Assembly: GCA_964410965.1 (NCBI GenBank)
Contig: CAYPIY010000010.1
Coordinates: forward strand, 1 to 64,000
DNA length: 64,000 nucleotides
Origin: JBBIRG01 sp964410965
GTDB lineage: Bacteria; CLD3; SB21; JBBIRG01
Direction of reading: 5' to 3'
Positions 25,283-34,374 of this stretch are shown piece after piece. Position numbers and translations under genes: made by a program. The notes beneath the pieces were generated by a model, which was given only the letters and a program-made list of their open reading frames with translations, did no database searches and was not told the DNA's origin. The first letter of the stretch is position 1; the number at the start of each line of letters is the position of its first letter.

Positions 25283-25624
25283 AATATTAGTCCTTTATAC
25301 AGAAATTATCAAGAAAATCTATGGAATTCATAGGCTCAGACAATTGAACGTAATAACTATAATAATGTTTCAAAGAATTTTCAAAAGATTCGCGAAATTA
25401 GGGCTCAGTTTTTACTTGACTTAGAAGAAGATTTGAGGTAATTTTAGATTGGTAAAATAAAACAGCAATTGTCTTGGTGAAGAGCATGAATACGCGCGGC
25501 TTAAAGCGATTGAGGAATTAGAAATGAAACGATTTTTTGATATAATGGCCGAAGTTTGATTGTGATTGTGCGTAACGCGTGAAAAAATCCATTAAACATA
25601 ATACTTACAATTGAACAGGGCATC
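25283..25624. other. intergenic stretch upstream of T9SS cargo genes
   Basis: About 340 bp, AT-rich, with no gene. A perfect -10-like TATAAT lies at 25541-25546 with a poor TTAGAA at 25518-25523 (17-nt spacer), about 80 bp before the ATG at 25625; it may be the promoter of the propeller gene. Nothing else is seen. Confidence 0.35.
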
Positions 25625-28138
25625 ATGAAACAAACATTATTAATTATTACCGCAGTTATGCTTTTCAGTACTGAATTAACCGCCCAGCAAAACGAACAGC
25701 GCAACCTCCGCGAAGCTTTAAACGCCGACGGAACAATCAGGGCCGGCATGAACGGCAGTTTCAGTGGGCAGGGTTATCAGATGAAATATAAGGACAATGG
25801 CGCACCACAGTTCTTCTCAGCAGACAGCGGGTACTGGGAATCCCTAGGTTATGTGCCATTAGGATTGAATGACAATGTTTTAGTCATCGTCGTATCTGGC
25901 AATGATATCTATGTCGGGGGTAAGTTTACCGATGCCGGCGGTAATGCCAATGCAGATCGCATTGCCAGATGGAATGGAAACAACTGGGAATCTCTCGGCT
26001 CAGGGTTAAATGGCTGGGTTTATGCGATTGCGGTATCCGGAAGTGATGTTTATGCCGGAGGTAGATTTTACGATGCGGGCGGCAATGCCAATGCCGATTG
26101 TATTGCGAAATGGAATGGAAGCAGTTGGGAAAATCTCGGCGCCGGATTGAACAATTATGTCACAGCCATCGCTTTATCCGGCGGTGATGTGTATGTAGGA
26201 GGCAATTTTACAAATGCAGGCAATGTAGATTCAGCGGATCATATCGCCAAATGGAATGGTGCCGGTTGGGTTTCTCTTGGTGCGGGATTAAACGGCATAG
26301 CCTATGCTCTTGCCGCAAACGACAGCGCTGTGTACGCGGGAGGCATGTTTTCCGCAGCCGGCGGTAACGTCAATGCCGAAAATATAGCTAAATGGAACGG
26401 GACATACTGGGAAGCTCTGGGAACAGGGCTGAATACCATAGTTTATGCCATCGGATTATCGGACAGCGCCGTGTATGCGGGAGGATTATTCTATGACGCC
26501 GGAGGCATAGCTAATGCCGACTATATCGCCAAATGGAACGGCACAAACTGGTCAGCTCTCGGAGGAGGATTAGACAATAGGGTTCACACGATTACAATAT
26601 CGGGAAATAATGTATATGCAGGAGGATGGTTTCAAAATGCGGGAAACAATGCTCATGCGGATTGTATTGCGAAATGGAACGGAAGCAACTGGGAAGCGCT
26701 TGGTACCGGAATGAACAGCGTTGTTTATGCCATCGGTTTGGTGGATAATGATGTATATTCGGGTGGAGAATTTATTGACGCCGGGGGCAACGCCGACGCC
26801 GATCAGATTGCCGTCTGGAAAGGATCAGACTGGGAGGCTTTAGAAACCGGTTTAAACGGAAATGTTTATGCCATTACCATCACTGGCAATGATATATATG
26901 TTGGAGGAGAATTTATCGATGCTGGCGGTAATGGAAATGCCGATTATATTGCCAAATGGAATGGATCATATTGGGAAGGACTTGGAAGCGGATTAAATGA
27001 TCTCGTTCGTACCATGACCATATCCGGCATTAACGTGTACGTGGGTGGAGATTTTACCGATGCGGGCGGAAATCCGAATGCCGATAGAATAGCAAAATGG
27101 AATGGAAATAATTGGGAATCCCTTGGAACAGGATTAAATGATTGGGTTTCCACCATTGCCATATCGGATACCGATGTGTATGTAGGAGGTGTGTTTACTA
27201 ATGCTGGAGGAATTGAGAATGCTGATTATTTAGCCAAATGGAATGGAACGAATTGGGTGGCGTTGGGAGAAGGATTGAGTGGTTATGTTTATGCCATTAG
27301 ACAATCGGTAACCGATATATATGCGGGTGGAAGTTTTTCCAATGCGGGAGGAAATCCAAATGCTGATAAAATAGCCAAATGGAATGGAAGCAATTGGGAA
27401 AATCTTGGCTCCGGAGTATACGGTCACGTCATGGCCCTTTCTTTATCCGGTAGTGATGTGTATGCCGGGGGTTGGTTTACCGATGCGGGCGGCGATACTA
27501 ATGCCGATGGGATTGCCAAATGGAATGGAACGAGTTGGGAATCACTTGGAACAGGATTAAAAGACTATGTTAAAACCATCGCGATATTAGGTAATGATGT
27601 TTACGTGGGTGGTTGGTTTAACGATGTGGGCGGTAATGAGTATGCCGATTATATCGCCAGTTGGAATGGAACGAGTTGGGAATCGCTAGGCACAGGCTTG
27701 AATAATGAAGTAGAAGCGATTGCAATCTCGGGCAGCGATATATATGTGGGAGGAAGTTTTACCGCTGCTGGAGGATTACAAACCTCCCGTTTCGCCCGCT
27801 GGCACCGCACTTCGGTTGATGTCACAGATGATAACAACATTACCGCTAAGAATTTTATCCTCCATCAAAACTACCCCAATCCCTTCAATCCAACCACCAC
27901 GATCAGCTATCAGTTGTCAGCTAACTCGAAGGTCAGTGTCAAAATTTATAATATACTTGGACAGGAAGTGAACACATTAGTGAATTGTCATCAATCATTC
28001 GGTAAGCATGAAGTGATGTGGAACGGCAGAGATAGCCGCGGCAACACTGTTTCGAGCGGTTTGTATCTCTATCGGATCGAAGCGGTGTCGGAGAAGGGGC
28101 GGTTTGCGGATGTGAGGAAAATGATATTTTTGAAATAA
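25625..28138 (+). CDS. T9SS cargo protein with 13 propeller-like WNG repeats
   Basis: 837 residues. A signal peptide (about 1-21, ending TAQQ) and a conserved REALNADGTIRAGMNGSFS segment precede about 13 tandem units of some 45 residues (IAKWNGxxWExLGxGLN, then a short strand, then DVYVGGxFTDAGG). The last unit becomes ARWHRTSVDV. The C-terminal 90 residues are a T9SS type A sorting domain (NYPNPFNPTTT, KIYNILGQEV, KMIFLK). The repeats fit beta-propeller blades. The protein is probably displayed or released at the cell surface; its ligand is unknown. The ATG has AGGGCATC before it. The repeats are also close at DNA level, so copy number may vary between strains. It is a paralogue of the next gene. 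Confidence 0.85.
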   Translation: MKQTLLIITAVMLFSTELTAQQNEQRNLREALNADGTIRAGMNGSFSGQGYQMKYKDNGAPQFFSADSGYWESLGYVPLGLNDNVLVIVVSGNDIYVGGKFTDAGGNANADRIARWNGNNWESLGSGLNGWVYAIAVSGSDVYAGGRFYDAGGNANADCIAKWNGSSWENLGAGLNNYVTAIALSGGDVYVGGNFTNAGNVDSADHIAKWNGAGWVSLGAGLNGIAYALAANDSAVYAGGMFSAAGGNVNAENIAKWNGTYWEALGTGLNTIVYAIGLSDSAVYAGGLFYDAGGIANADYIAKWNGTNWSALGGGLDNRVHTITISGNNVYAGGWFQNAGNNAHADCIAKWNGSNWEALGTGMNSVVYAIGLVDNDVYSGGEFIDAGGNADADQIAVWKGSDWEALETGLNGNVYAITITGNDIYVGGEFIDAGGNGNADYIAKWNGSYWEGLGSGLNDLVRTMTISGINVYVGGDFTDAGGNPNADRIAKWNGNNWESLGTGLNDWVSTIAISDTDVYVGGVFTNAGGIENADYLAKWNGTNWVALGEGLSGYVYAIRQSVTDIYAGGSFSNAGGNPNADKIAKWNGSNWENLGSGVYGHVMALSLSGSDVYAGGWFTDAGGDTNADGIAKWNGTSWESLGTGLKDYVKTIAILGNDVYVGGWFNDVGGNEYADYIASWNGTSWESLGTGLNNEVEAIAISGSDIYVGGSFTAAGGLQTSRFARWHRTSVDVTDDNNITAKNFILHQNYPNPFNPTTTISYQLSANSKVSVKIYNILGQEVNTLVNCHQSFGKHEVMWNGRDSRGNTVSSGLYLYRIEAVSEKGRFADVRKMIFLK
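25860..27800 (+). repeat. tandem ~135-bp coding repeats
   Basis: About 13 in-frame units, each around 135 bp, share strings such as GCCAAATGGAATGGAA and GGAGGAxxTTTACCGATGC. The units in the second half are the most alike, suggesting recent slippage or recombination. They encode the WNG blades of the T9SS protein. Confidence 0.7.
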
Positions 28139-28197
28139 ATGCAATTCAACATGTGTGAGTTGACTAATGATGATGGAATGAAATCACAGGAGAAATC

Positions 28198-30717
28198 ATG
28201 AATCGTGAATTACTGGCATTCTCTTTGACGATCTTGTTTTCAGTTAATGTATTTGCCCAGAAAGAAGATCAGCGCAATATCCGAGAAGCTTTAAACGCCG
28301 ACGGAACAATCAGAGCCGGCATAAACGGAAGTTTCAGCGCACAGGGATATCAAATGAAATATAAGGACAATGGCGTACCACAGTTCTTCTCAGCCGACAG
28401 CGGGTACTGGGATCCGATCGGAGGAGTTTCGCCGTGTTTAAACGGATATGTGTATGCAATCGCGATCAGGAACGAAGAGGTTTTTATCGGAGGAAATTTT
28501 ACCGGGATTTCCAGTAATCCAGAGTGTAATTACATCGCGATGTGGAATGGGTTGACCTGGAATTCATTGGGCGAAGGCTTAACCGGAAGTGTGTATACAA
28601 TTGCCATCAGGGATTCCGTAATTTATGCCGGCGGTCGTTTCGATGATGCCGGAGGCGTTCCGGGGGCGGACAATATCGTTCAATGGAATGGAAACCATTG
28701 GTCTGCCCTGGGCCAGGGTTTGAATAATTCAGTCAATATCATTACCTGTACAGGAAACGCCTTATTTGCCGGAGGTTTATTTACTGATGCCGGCGGTAAT
28801 CCGAATGCCGATTATATCGCGAAATGGAACGGATCCGACTGGGAATCCGTCGGCAATGGCCTTAATAACGCAGTCTATTCCATCGCCGCTACCGACTCCC
28901 TGGTTTATGCCGGAGGGATTTTCACAAACGCGGGTGGCAATGATAACGCGGACCGGTTAGTGAAATGGAACGGATTTGAATGGGAAGCGGTCGGCTCGGG
29001 GTTGAACGGTTCAGTCTCGGCGCTGCTGATTTCCGATGATGGTTTATATGCCGGCGGTACTTTTACGAATGCCGGAGATAATCCCAGTTGTGATTACATT
29101 GCGAAATGGAACGGCATCTCATGGGAACCGGTCGGGGCGGGACTCAATAATGCCGTAATGGGCCTGATGTTGTCGGATTCCTCGCTGTACGCGGCCGGGT
29201 ATTTTATTAACGCGGGCGGTGATGTCAGCGCAGATTACGTCGCGCGGTGGAACGGCGAGAGTTGGGAAAGTGTCTGTTCCGGCTTAAACTCCAATGTGAG
29301 GGCTCTTGCCGGATCAGGCAGCGAAATATATCTCGGAGGCGTTTTCACGAATTATAACGGGAACGGCAATGCCGATTATCTGATTAAAGGAAACGGCATG
29401 ACATGGTCCGGTATACCGATGAACGGTTCAGGCCTCAACGGGGATGTGTTTGCCGTGGAGGTGTTTAATGGAGAAATCTATATCGGCGGTGATTTTCTCG
29501 ATGCGGGAGGAAATCCGGCCGCTGATTATATCGCCAAATGGAATGGCGCTGAATGGTTGTCCCTGAACAATCCGTTCAATAATAAAGTCCGGTGCCTTGC
29601 CGTTTGGCAAGGCGAATTGTATGCCGGGGGCTATTTTACGAATGCCGCGGGTAACCCGAATTCGGATTATATCGCAAAATGGAACGGAAGCGACTGGGAA
29701 TCTTTAAGCTCGGGAATGAATGCACCGGTATTAACGCTTGCGGGTATTGACACTCTGTTATATGCCGGAGGCTCTTTTACAGTCGCCGGAGGTAACAGTT
29801 ACGCGAGAAAAATCGCCTGCTGGAACGGAGCCGCATGGAACTCGTTGGGTACCGTTAATATTTCCGGCAATGTTAATGATATCGCCGGTTACAACCATAT
29901 GATTTACATCGGAGGGAGTTTCACCAATCTGGCCGATACCACAGATTATATTGCCCGATGGAACGGTTCAGGCTGGGAATCCGTTGGAAACGGCCTTAAC
30001 GCTATAGTTTGGGGTCTAGCCGCCGATGATTCGGTCATGTATGTCGGAGGCAATTTCACCGATGCCGGTGGGTTACCCGATGCCGATCACATCACGAAAT
30101 GGAACGGTTCAGACTGGGAAGCCGTGGGAAACGGGTTGAATGGGACTGTTGTGACTATGGTTTCATCAAGCGGTATTTTGTATGCCGGCGGAGGTTTCAC
30201 GGATGCAGGCAATCTTCCCGGTGCGGATTATATTGCCAAATGGAATGGAACAAGCTGGGAATCATCGGGAACAGGCCTGAATAGCGGGTTATGGTCAATC
30301 GCGTTATCCGGAAACGATATTTATGCCGGAGGATTTTTCAGTTATGCTGGTAATGTACCCGCTTCCCGCTTTGCCCGCTGGCATCGAACTTCGGTTGATG
30401 TGAAAGATGAAGAAGATAATACCGTCAATCAGTTTGTTTTGAACCAAAACTACCCCAACCCTTTCAATCCATCTACAACGATCAATTACCAATTACCTTC
30501 GACTGCAAGCGTGAAAGTAAAAATCTATAACATGCTTGGTCAGGAAGTTGCCATACTGGTTAATAAGCGTGAATCTGCGGGCGCTCATACCGTGCGGTGG
30601 AACGGCAAAGACCGGCATGGCAGCGCTGTCGCCAGCGGGGTGTACCTCTACCGCATCGAAGCGGTATCGGAGAAGGGACAGTTCAGGGACGTAAGGAAGA
30701 TGATATTTATGAAATGA
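28198..30717 (+). CDS. T9SS cargo protein with 13 propeller-like WNG repeats, paralogue
   Basis: 839 residues. The ATG follows CACAGGAGAAATC. The signal peptide (1-20, ending FAQ) and the RxIREALNADGTIRAGINGSFSAQGYQMKYKDNG segment are nearly those of the preceding protein. About 13 WNG units follow (one is IKGNGMTW, another ACWNGAAW), then ARWHRTSVDV and a T9SS sorting domain ending KMIFMK. The DNA repeats are less alike than in the neighbour, so this copy seems older or less homogenised. The sorting-domain DNA shares a 113-bp identical tract with the gene at 33073. Role unknown; a secreted or surface beta-propeller is inferred. Confidence 0.85.
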   Translation: MNRELLAFSLTILFSVNVFAQKEDQRNIREALNADGTIRAGINGSFSAQGYQMKYKDNGVPQFFSADSGYWDPIGGVSPCLNGYVYAIAIRNEEVFIGGNFTGISSNPECNYIAMWNGLTWNSLGEGLTGSVYTIAIRDSVIYAGGRFDDAGGVPGADNIVQWNGNHWSALGQGLNNSVNIITCTGNALFAGGLFTDAGGNPNADYIAKWNGSDWESVGNGLNNAVYSIAATDSLVYAGGIFTNAGGNDNADRLVKWNGFEWEAVGSGLNGSVSALLISDDGLYAGGTFTNAGDNPSCDYIAKWNGISWEPVGAGLNNAVMGLMLSDSSLYAAGYFINAGGDVSADYVARWNGESWESVCSGLNSNVRALAGSGSEIYLGGVFTNYNGNGNADYLIKGNGMTWSGIPMNGSGLNGDVFAVEVFNGEIYIGGDFLDAGGNPAADYIAKWNGAEWLSLNNPFNNKVRCLAVWQGELYAGGYFTNAAGNPNSDYIAKWNGSDWESLSSGMNAPVLTLAGIDTLLYAGGSFTVAGGNSYARKIACWNGAAWNSLGTVNISGNVNDIAGYNHMIYIGGSFTNLADTTDYIARWNGSGWESVGNGLNAIVWGLAADDSVMYVGGNFTDAGGLPDADHITKWNGSDWEAVGNGLNGTVVTMVSSSGILYAGGGFTDAGNLPGADYIAKWNGTSWESSGTGLNSGLWSIALSGNDIYAGGFFSYAGNVPASRFARWHRTSVDVKDEEDNTVNQFVLNQNYPNPFNPSTTINYQLPSTASVKVKIYNMLGQEVAILVNKRESAGAHTVRWNGKDRHGSAVASGVYLYRIEAVSEKGQFRDVRKMIFMK

Positions 30718-30858
30718 TGTATCATAAGGTCTGTGAGCTATTATAAGTATTAATAATTACTTTCAGTCAGAATTTATCTGCTTTGACGTAAGCAAAAACA
30801 AACGAACATCAGGAATTATCTGATACATTCGAAACAACCATAAAGAAAAGGGAACAAA

Positions 30859-33015
30859 GTGAAAAAAGTATTTTTATTATCTGCATCGCTGAGTATTGCC
30901 GCAATCCTGTATTCGGAACTGCAGGCCCAGAATCAGGATGCATATTTTGTCAATAACCTCGCCCGTATAGCTGAAATCGCCACACCGGAAGGCGTGCTTC
31001 CGAATTATCATACCCTGATCGGTTATGAACCAGCGGGTTTCCTGAAGCAGGCCAGCGCAATGAGTACTTATAAAGTATTCGGTCTCTATCCCAACACTTC
31101 CCACCTTAATCCCACGGAGGGTTCAGGCGGATTCAATTACAATCATTTGTCCGGAGTATGCTCGGGTTCGGACTGCTATGAAGTCCGATACGGTGATGAC
31201 TCCAGCCGGTACTGGATCGGTACCAAACCAGCCAAGAACAGGCTGCCCTTCTCAGTCTATAACGTGGGTCCAAGATCTGCGCTTACTCCTTCGGTTACCG
31301 GCGGCACAAAGCTCCTGATTTCCGTAATAGATAAAAACAATGACAGTATTTATAATCCCGGTGAAACAGTTTTTGTATTCGGGGATTACGCATTGCCTCA
31401 GGATACGACGTATCAGGTTTGGGCGGATTCATCCCGACGACCCTTTGGATACGCGAATTGTCTTTTGACGAATTTCCGGACAGGCAGGGACACGATATCC
31501 TATTCCAGCGCGATTTTTGACGTTTCCGCACACGGGATTCTTCCTCCTTCGGGAACCGTAATCCGGTTTGTCAGCAAACAGGCGGATACAACAAAACCGT
31601 TTGTTTATCCGCCCGATACGGTCAAGGCATTATCCGCAAGAAGATTCGTCTATCCTCTGAAATATTATTCTATCATCCCCCATACCTATGAGCTGTCTGA
31701 TTCTCCGGCAGGCATGCATGTTTCCGGCGACACCCTGATTTGGGACGTAGACACGTCGGATTTGGGTCATTCATTCGCGGTTACCCTTCAGATCAGCAAT
31801 GAACTGGGAAATGACCAGAAAACATTTGTGGCTTCAGCGGAACGGCTAGACGGGCGTATCGAAAGCATGTGCAAAGATATGTCCAGAGATACGATCGAAC
31901 AAAACATGATTCATCTGATCGCTTACGGATCACGGCAAGCCACACAAAGCAACCGCAGGAATATCGCAGAATGGATCCGCGCCCGATTCCTGGATTACGG
32001 ATATCAGGACGCGGAACTGGACTCCTTTACGGTTTCCGCTTCTCCCTTTCTGGGCTGGCAGTACAACGTGATCGCCACGCTGCAGGGCTCTGTCCATCCG
32101 GACAGTCTTTATATTACCGGAGCGCATTATGATTCTTATGTTTTTTCGGGTGTTGGCGCTCCCGGCGCAGATGACAACGCCAGCGGTACCGCCGCAATCA
32201 TGGAAATTGCACGAATTATTAAAAAGGGACATTATCTTCCCTCCAACACAATCCGGTTTATCGCCTTTGCGGCGGAAGAATACGGCCTGTACGGAAGTGA
32301 GGCCTATGCCGCCAAGGCGAAAGCCCAGAATATGCGCATTCAGTGCATGGTCAATCATGACGTCATCGGTTACTGTCCGGACAGCAGTACTATGTGGAAA
32401 AACAGATTCATTTATTATCCTAATTCAACCCGGGAAACCCTGGATGCCATGCGTGCACTTCTGACTTATACCACGCTGGATTATATCTGGGACAGCACGT
32501 ACGCCATAAATTCAAATGACGCTTATTCTTTTTATCAGCAGGGTTATCATGTTTTCAGGTACCGAGAATACCAAACAAGTCCGTTTTGGCATTATAGTGG
32601 AGACATTCTGAGTACATGCAATATTCCTTACATCACGGAAATGTCGAGGGCATCTATGGCTTACTTACTATCTAAGGATCAGGGAACTTACGTTTCCGTT
32701 CCGGAGCCTGTTCAGACCCGACCTGTCTCTTTTGTTTTATTCCAAAACTACCCCAACCCTTTCAATCCTTCTACGACCATCCGTTATCAATTGGCGTTGA
32801 ATGCGAAGGTAACGGTAAAAATTTATAATACACTAGGGCAGGAAGTCGCCACACTGGTCAACAAGCGTGAATCCGCGGGCATGCATGCCGTGCAATGGAA
32901 CGGAAGGAATCAAAACGGCAGTGCCGTCGCCAGCGGAGTGTATATGTACCGTATCGAAGCAGTGTCGGAGAAAGGGAGGTTTGCGGAAACGAAGAAGATG
33001 GTGTATTTGAAGTAA
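30859..33015 (+). CDS. M28-family zinc aminopeptidase with T9SS sorting domain
   Basis: 718 residues from a GTG start preceded by AAAGGGAACAAA. Signal peptide 1-23 (ending LQAQ). The middle contains an Ig-like stretch, then the M28 catalytic domain from about residue 345: AHYDS (His about 422), GADDNASG (bridging Asp about 438), AAEEYGLYGSEAY (catalytic and metal Glu pair about 472) and VNHDVIGY. A C-terminal T9SS domain (NYPNPFNPSTT, KIYNTLGQEV, KMVYLK) directs it across the outer membrane. A secreted peptidase that probably feeds the cell with amino acids, in keeping with the glutamate dehydrogenase nearby (inference). Confidence 0.9.
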   Translation: MKKVFLLSASLSIAAILYSELQAQNQDAYFVNNLARIAEIATPEGVLPNYHTLIGYEPAGFLKQASAMSTYKVFGLYPNTSHLNPTEGSGGFNYNHLSGVCSGSDCYEVRYGDDSSRYWIGTKPAKNRLPFSVYNVGPRSALTPSVTGGTKLLISVIDKNNDSIYNPGETVFVFGDYALPQDTTYQVWADSSRRPFGYANCLLTNFRTGRDTISYSSAIFDVSAHGILPPSGTVIRFVSKQADTTKPFVYPPDTVKALSARRFVYPLKYYSIIPHTYELSDSPAGMHVSGDTLIWDVDTSDLGHSFAVTLQISNELGNDQKTFVASAERLDGRIESMCKDMSRDTIEQNMIHLIAYGSRQATQSNRRNIAEWIRARFLDYGYQDAELDSFTVSASPFLGWQYNVIATLQGSVHPDSLYITGAHYDSYVFSGVGAPGADDNASGTAAIMEIARIIKKGHYLPSNTIRFIAFAAEEYGLYGSEAYAAKAKAQNMRIQCMVNHDVIGYCPDSSTMWKNRFIYYPNSTRETLDAMRALLTYTTLDYIWDSTYAINSNDAYSFYQQGYHVFRYREYQTSPFWHYSGDILSTCNIPYITEMSRASMAYLLSKDQGTYVSVPEPVQTRPVSFVLFQNYPNPFNPSTTIRYQLALNAKVTVKIYNTLGQEVATLVNKRESAGMHAVQWNGRNQNGSAVASGVYMYRIEAVSEKGRFAETKKMVYLK

Positions 33016-33072
33016 TTATTTCCCTATTAATTGACAAACATAAAACTGATTTTTTAAAAAAGTGGAAAACAA

Positions 33073-33963
33073 ATGAAAACACTCATTCGCTTATCATTGA
33101 TTGTGTTGTTTTTTTCTTCCACAATCTCAGCGCAATCCTTTTATCCGCTTGAACCCGGCAATAGATGGCACTATCAACGTTCGGATGAATTGACTGTTTT
33201 GGATACCATTTGCATATCTGTTCTTAAAGACACTCTCTGTCCAAATGGAATTAGATATTCCTATCTCAGTGAAGTTAATGGTTTTATTCCAAGCCAGTTT
33301 GTCCGCACCGATTCAATGGGTATTTATTATTATAACGCATCCGATTCGTCAGATCAACTTACATTTAATATTAATATGAACATCGGAGACTCGTTGTATA
33401 GTCCGTGGGCTCCTTATTTTTTTATTACTTTGAACGATGTTGACACAGTTTCCCTTTTTTCGAATACGACGCGAATTTTAGATTACTATCTTGACGGACT
33501 ACAGGTTGCAACGATGAGTTTTTCTGACCGCTATGGTCCGATACTGCATTGTTTTTATGGTGATCCCCCAGCCCCTTTTCCCTATTATACAAAAAGCTTA
33601 ATAGGGTGTGTTATCGGTGATTCAACCTTCGGAATTACGATATCGTTACCTGATGACAATCTTCGATTCAATCATGTGATCCATTTAAAACAAAACTTCC
33701 CTAATCCGTTCAACCCTTCCACCACGATCAGTTATCAATTATCAGCAAACAGTAAGGTGTCGCTGAAGATTTACAATGCGCTCGGTCAGGAAATCGCCAC
33801 ACTGGTCCACAAGCGTGAATCTGCGGGCGCTCATACCGTGCGGTGGAACGGCAAAGACCGGCATGGCAGCGCTGTCGCCAGCGGGGTGTACCTCTACCGC
33901 ATCGAAGCGGTATCGGAGAAGGGGAAGTTTGCGGAAACGAAGAAGATGGTGTATTTGAAGTAG
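33073..33963 (+). CDS. small T9SS cargo protein of unknown function
   Basis: 296 residues. Signal peptide MKTLIRLSLIVLFFSSTISAQ, then SFYPLEPGNRWHYQRSDE, an opening often seen in secreted proteins of this group. About 190 residues of strand-rich mature domain have no motif I can name. The T9SS sorting domain begins at NFPNPFNPSTT and ends KMVYLK. Its 3' DNA is a mosaic: 113 bp match the 28198-30717 gene exactly, and the final stretch matches 30859-33015. It lies 57 bp after the M28 gene. Confidence 0.78.
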   Translation: MKTLIRLSLIVLFFSSTISAQSFYPLEPGNRWHYQRSDELTVLDTICISVLKDTLCPNGIRYSYLSEVNGFIPSQFVRTDSMGIYYYNASDSSDQLTFNINMNIGDSLYSPWAPYFFITLNDVDTVSLFSNTTRILDYYLDGLQVATMSFSDRYGPILHCFYGDPPAPFPYYTKSLIGCVIGDSTFGITISLPDDNLRFNHVIHLKQNFPNPFNPSTTISYQLSANSKVSLKIYNALGQEIATLVHKRESAGAHTVRWNGKDRHGSAVASGVYLYRIEAVSEKGKFAETKKMVYLK

Positions 33964-33972
33964 AGTGTTTTC

Positions 33973-34085
33973 CCCGCGAATCACACGAATGAAACGAATG
34001 AAATGAAAACCGAAAGCCGAATGCCGAAAACATACGAAATGGTTTTAGACAGAATTCATTCGTTCTTGTATGTATGGTTCGCGGG
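33973..34085. repeat. imperfect palindromic element A (CCCGCGAA...TTCGCGGG)
   Basis: CCCGCGAA (33973-33980) pairs with TTCGCGGG (34078-34085); inner parts ACGAATG and CATTCGT also pair. It is an intergenic repeat type not related in sequence to the two elements that follow it, and it encodes nothing recognisable. Confidence 0.6.
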
Positions 34086-34129
34086 AAAGAAAGCGGCGGC
34101 CACAAAGGCATCAAAGAAGTAAGAAAACC

Positions 34130-34216
34130 AACCACAGAGTGCGCAGAGAACACGGAGGAATTAAGAGGTTTTATTTGATTTGTTTTATCTCTGTGAACTC
34201 TGCGGCCTCTGTGGTT
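34130..34216. repeat. imperfect palindromic element B (AACCACAGAG...CTCTGTGGTT)
   Basis: The terminal 10-bp arms AACCACAGAG (34130-34139) and CTCTGTGGTT (34207-34216) are exact complements, with further pairing inward (CGCAGAG against CTCTGCG). This looks like the widespread CCACAGAG intergenic repeat of many bacterial genomes. Confidence 0.65.
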
Positions 34217-34224
34217 AGAAAAAA

Positions 34225-34287
34225 GACACGAAGTCACAAAGTTTTTAAAAGTATTTATTTCTTCGTGCCTTTGTGCCTTGGTGGCAA
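34225..34287. repeat. palindromic element C (CTTCGTGCCTTTGTGCCTTGG type)
   Basis: The right arm CTTCGTGCCTTTGTG with CCTTGGTGGC (34261-34285) faces a shortened left arm GACACGAAGTCACAAAG (34225-34241). It is the same family as 25215-25282 and 55820-55885. The left arm appears cut where element B ends. Confidence 0.62.
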
Positions 34288-34319
34288 AAATTGAGGCGAT
34301 AAATCAATACTACGCAAAT

Positions 34320-34352
34320 AAAAAAAGCCGTCACAGTAAAGACGGCTTTTTT
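34320..34352. terminator. terminator of the glutamate dehydrogenase gene
   Basis: AAAAAAGCCGTC (34321-34332) and GACGGCTTTTTT (34341-34352) form a 12-bp stem with an 8-nt loop. It lies 22 bp beyond the minus-strand gdh stop and is symmetric enough to act on both strands. Confidence 0.85.
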
Positions 34353-34374
34353 CACGAAACGTTATTAATCGGTT

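Noticed and set aside
25860..27800. Regular repeats considered as a CRISPR array
   Set aside because: The units are about 135 bp, in frame and protein-coding; there are no short repeats with unique spacers.
33728..34237. 169-codon minus-strand frame across the end of the T9SS gene and the repeats
   Set aside because: Made of antisense sorting-domain DNA and palindromic repeats; not a real protein.
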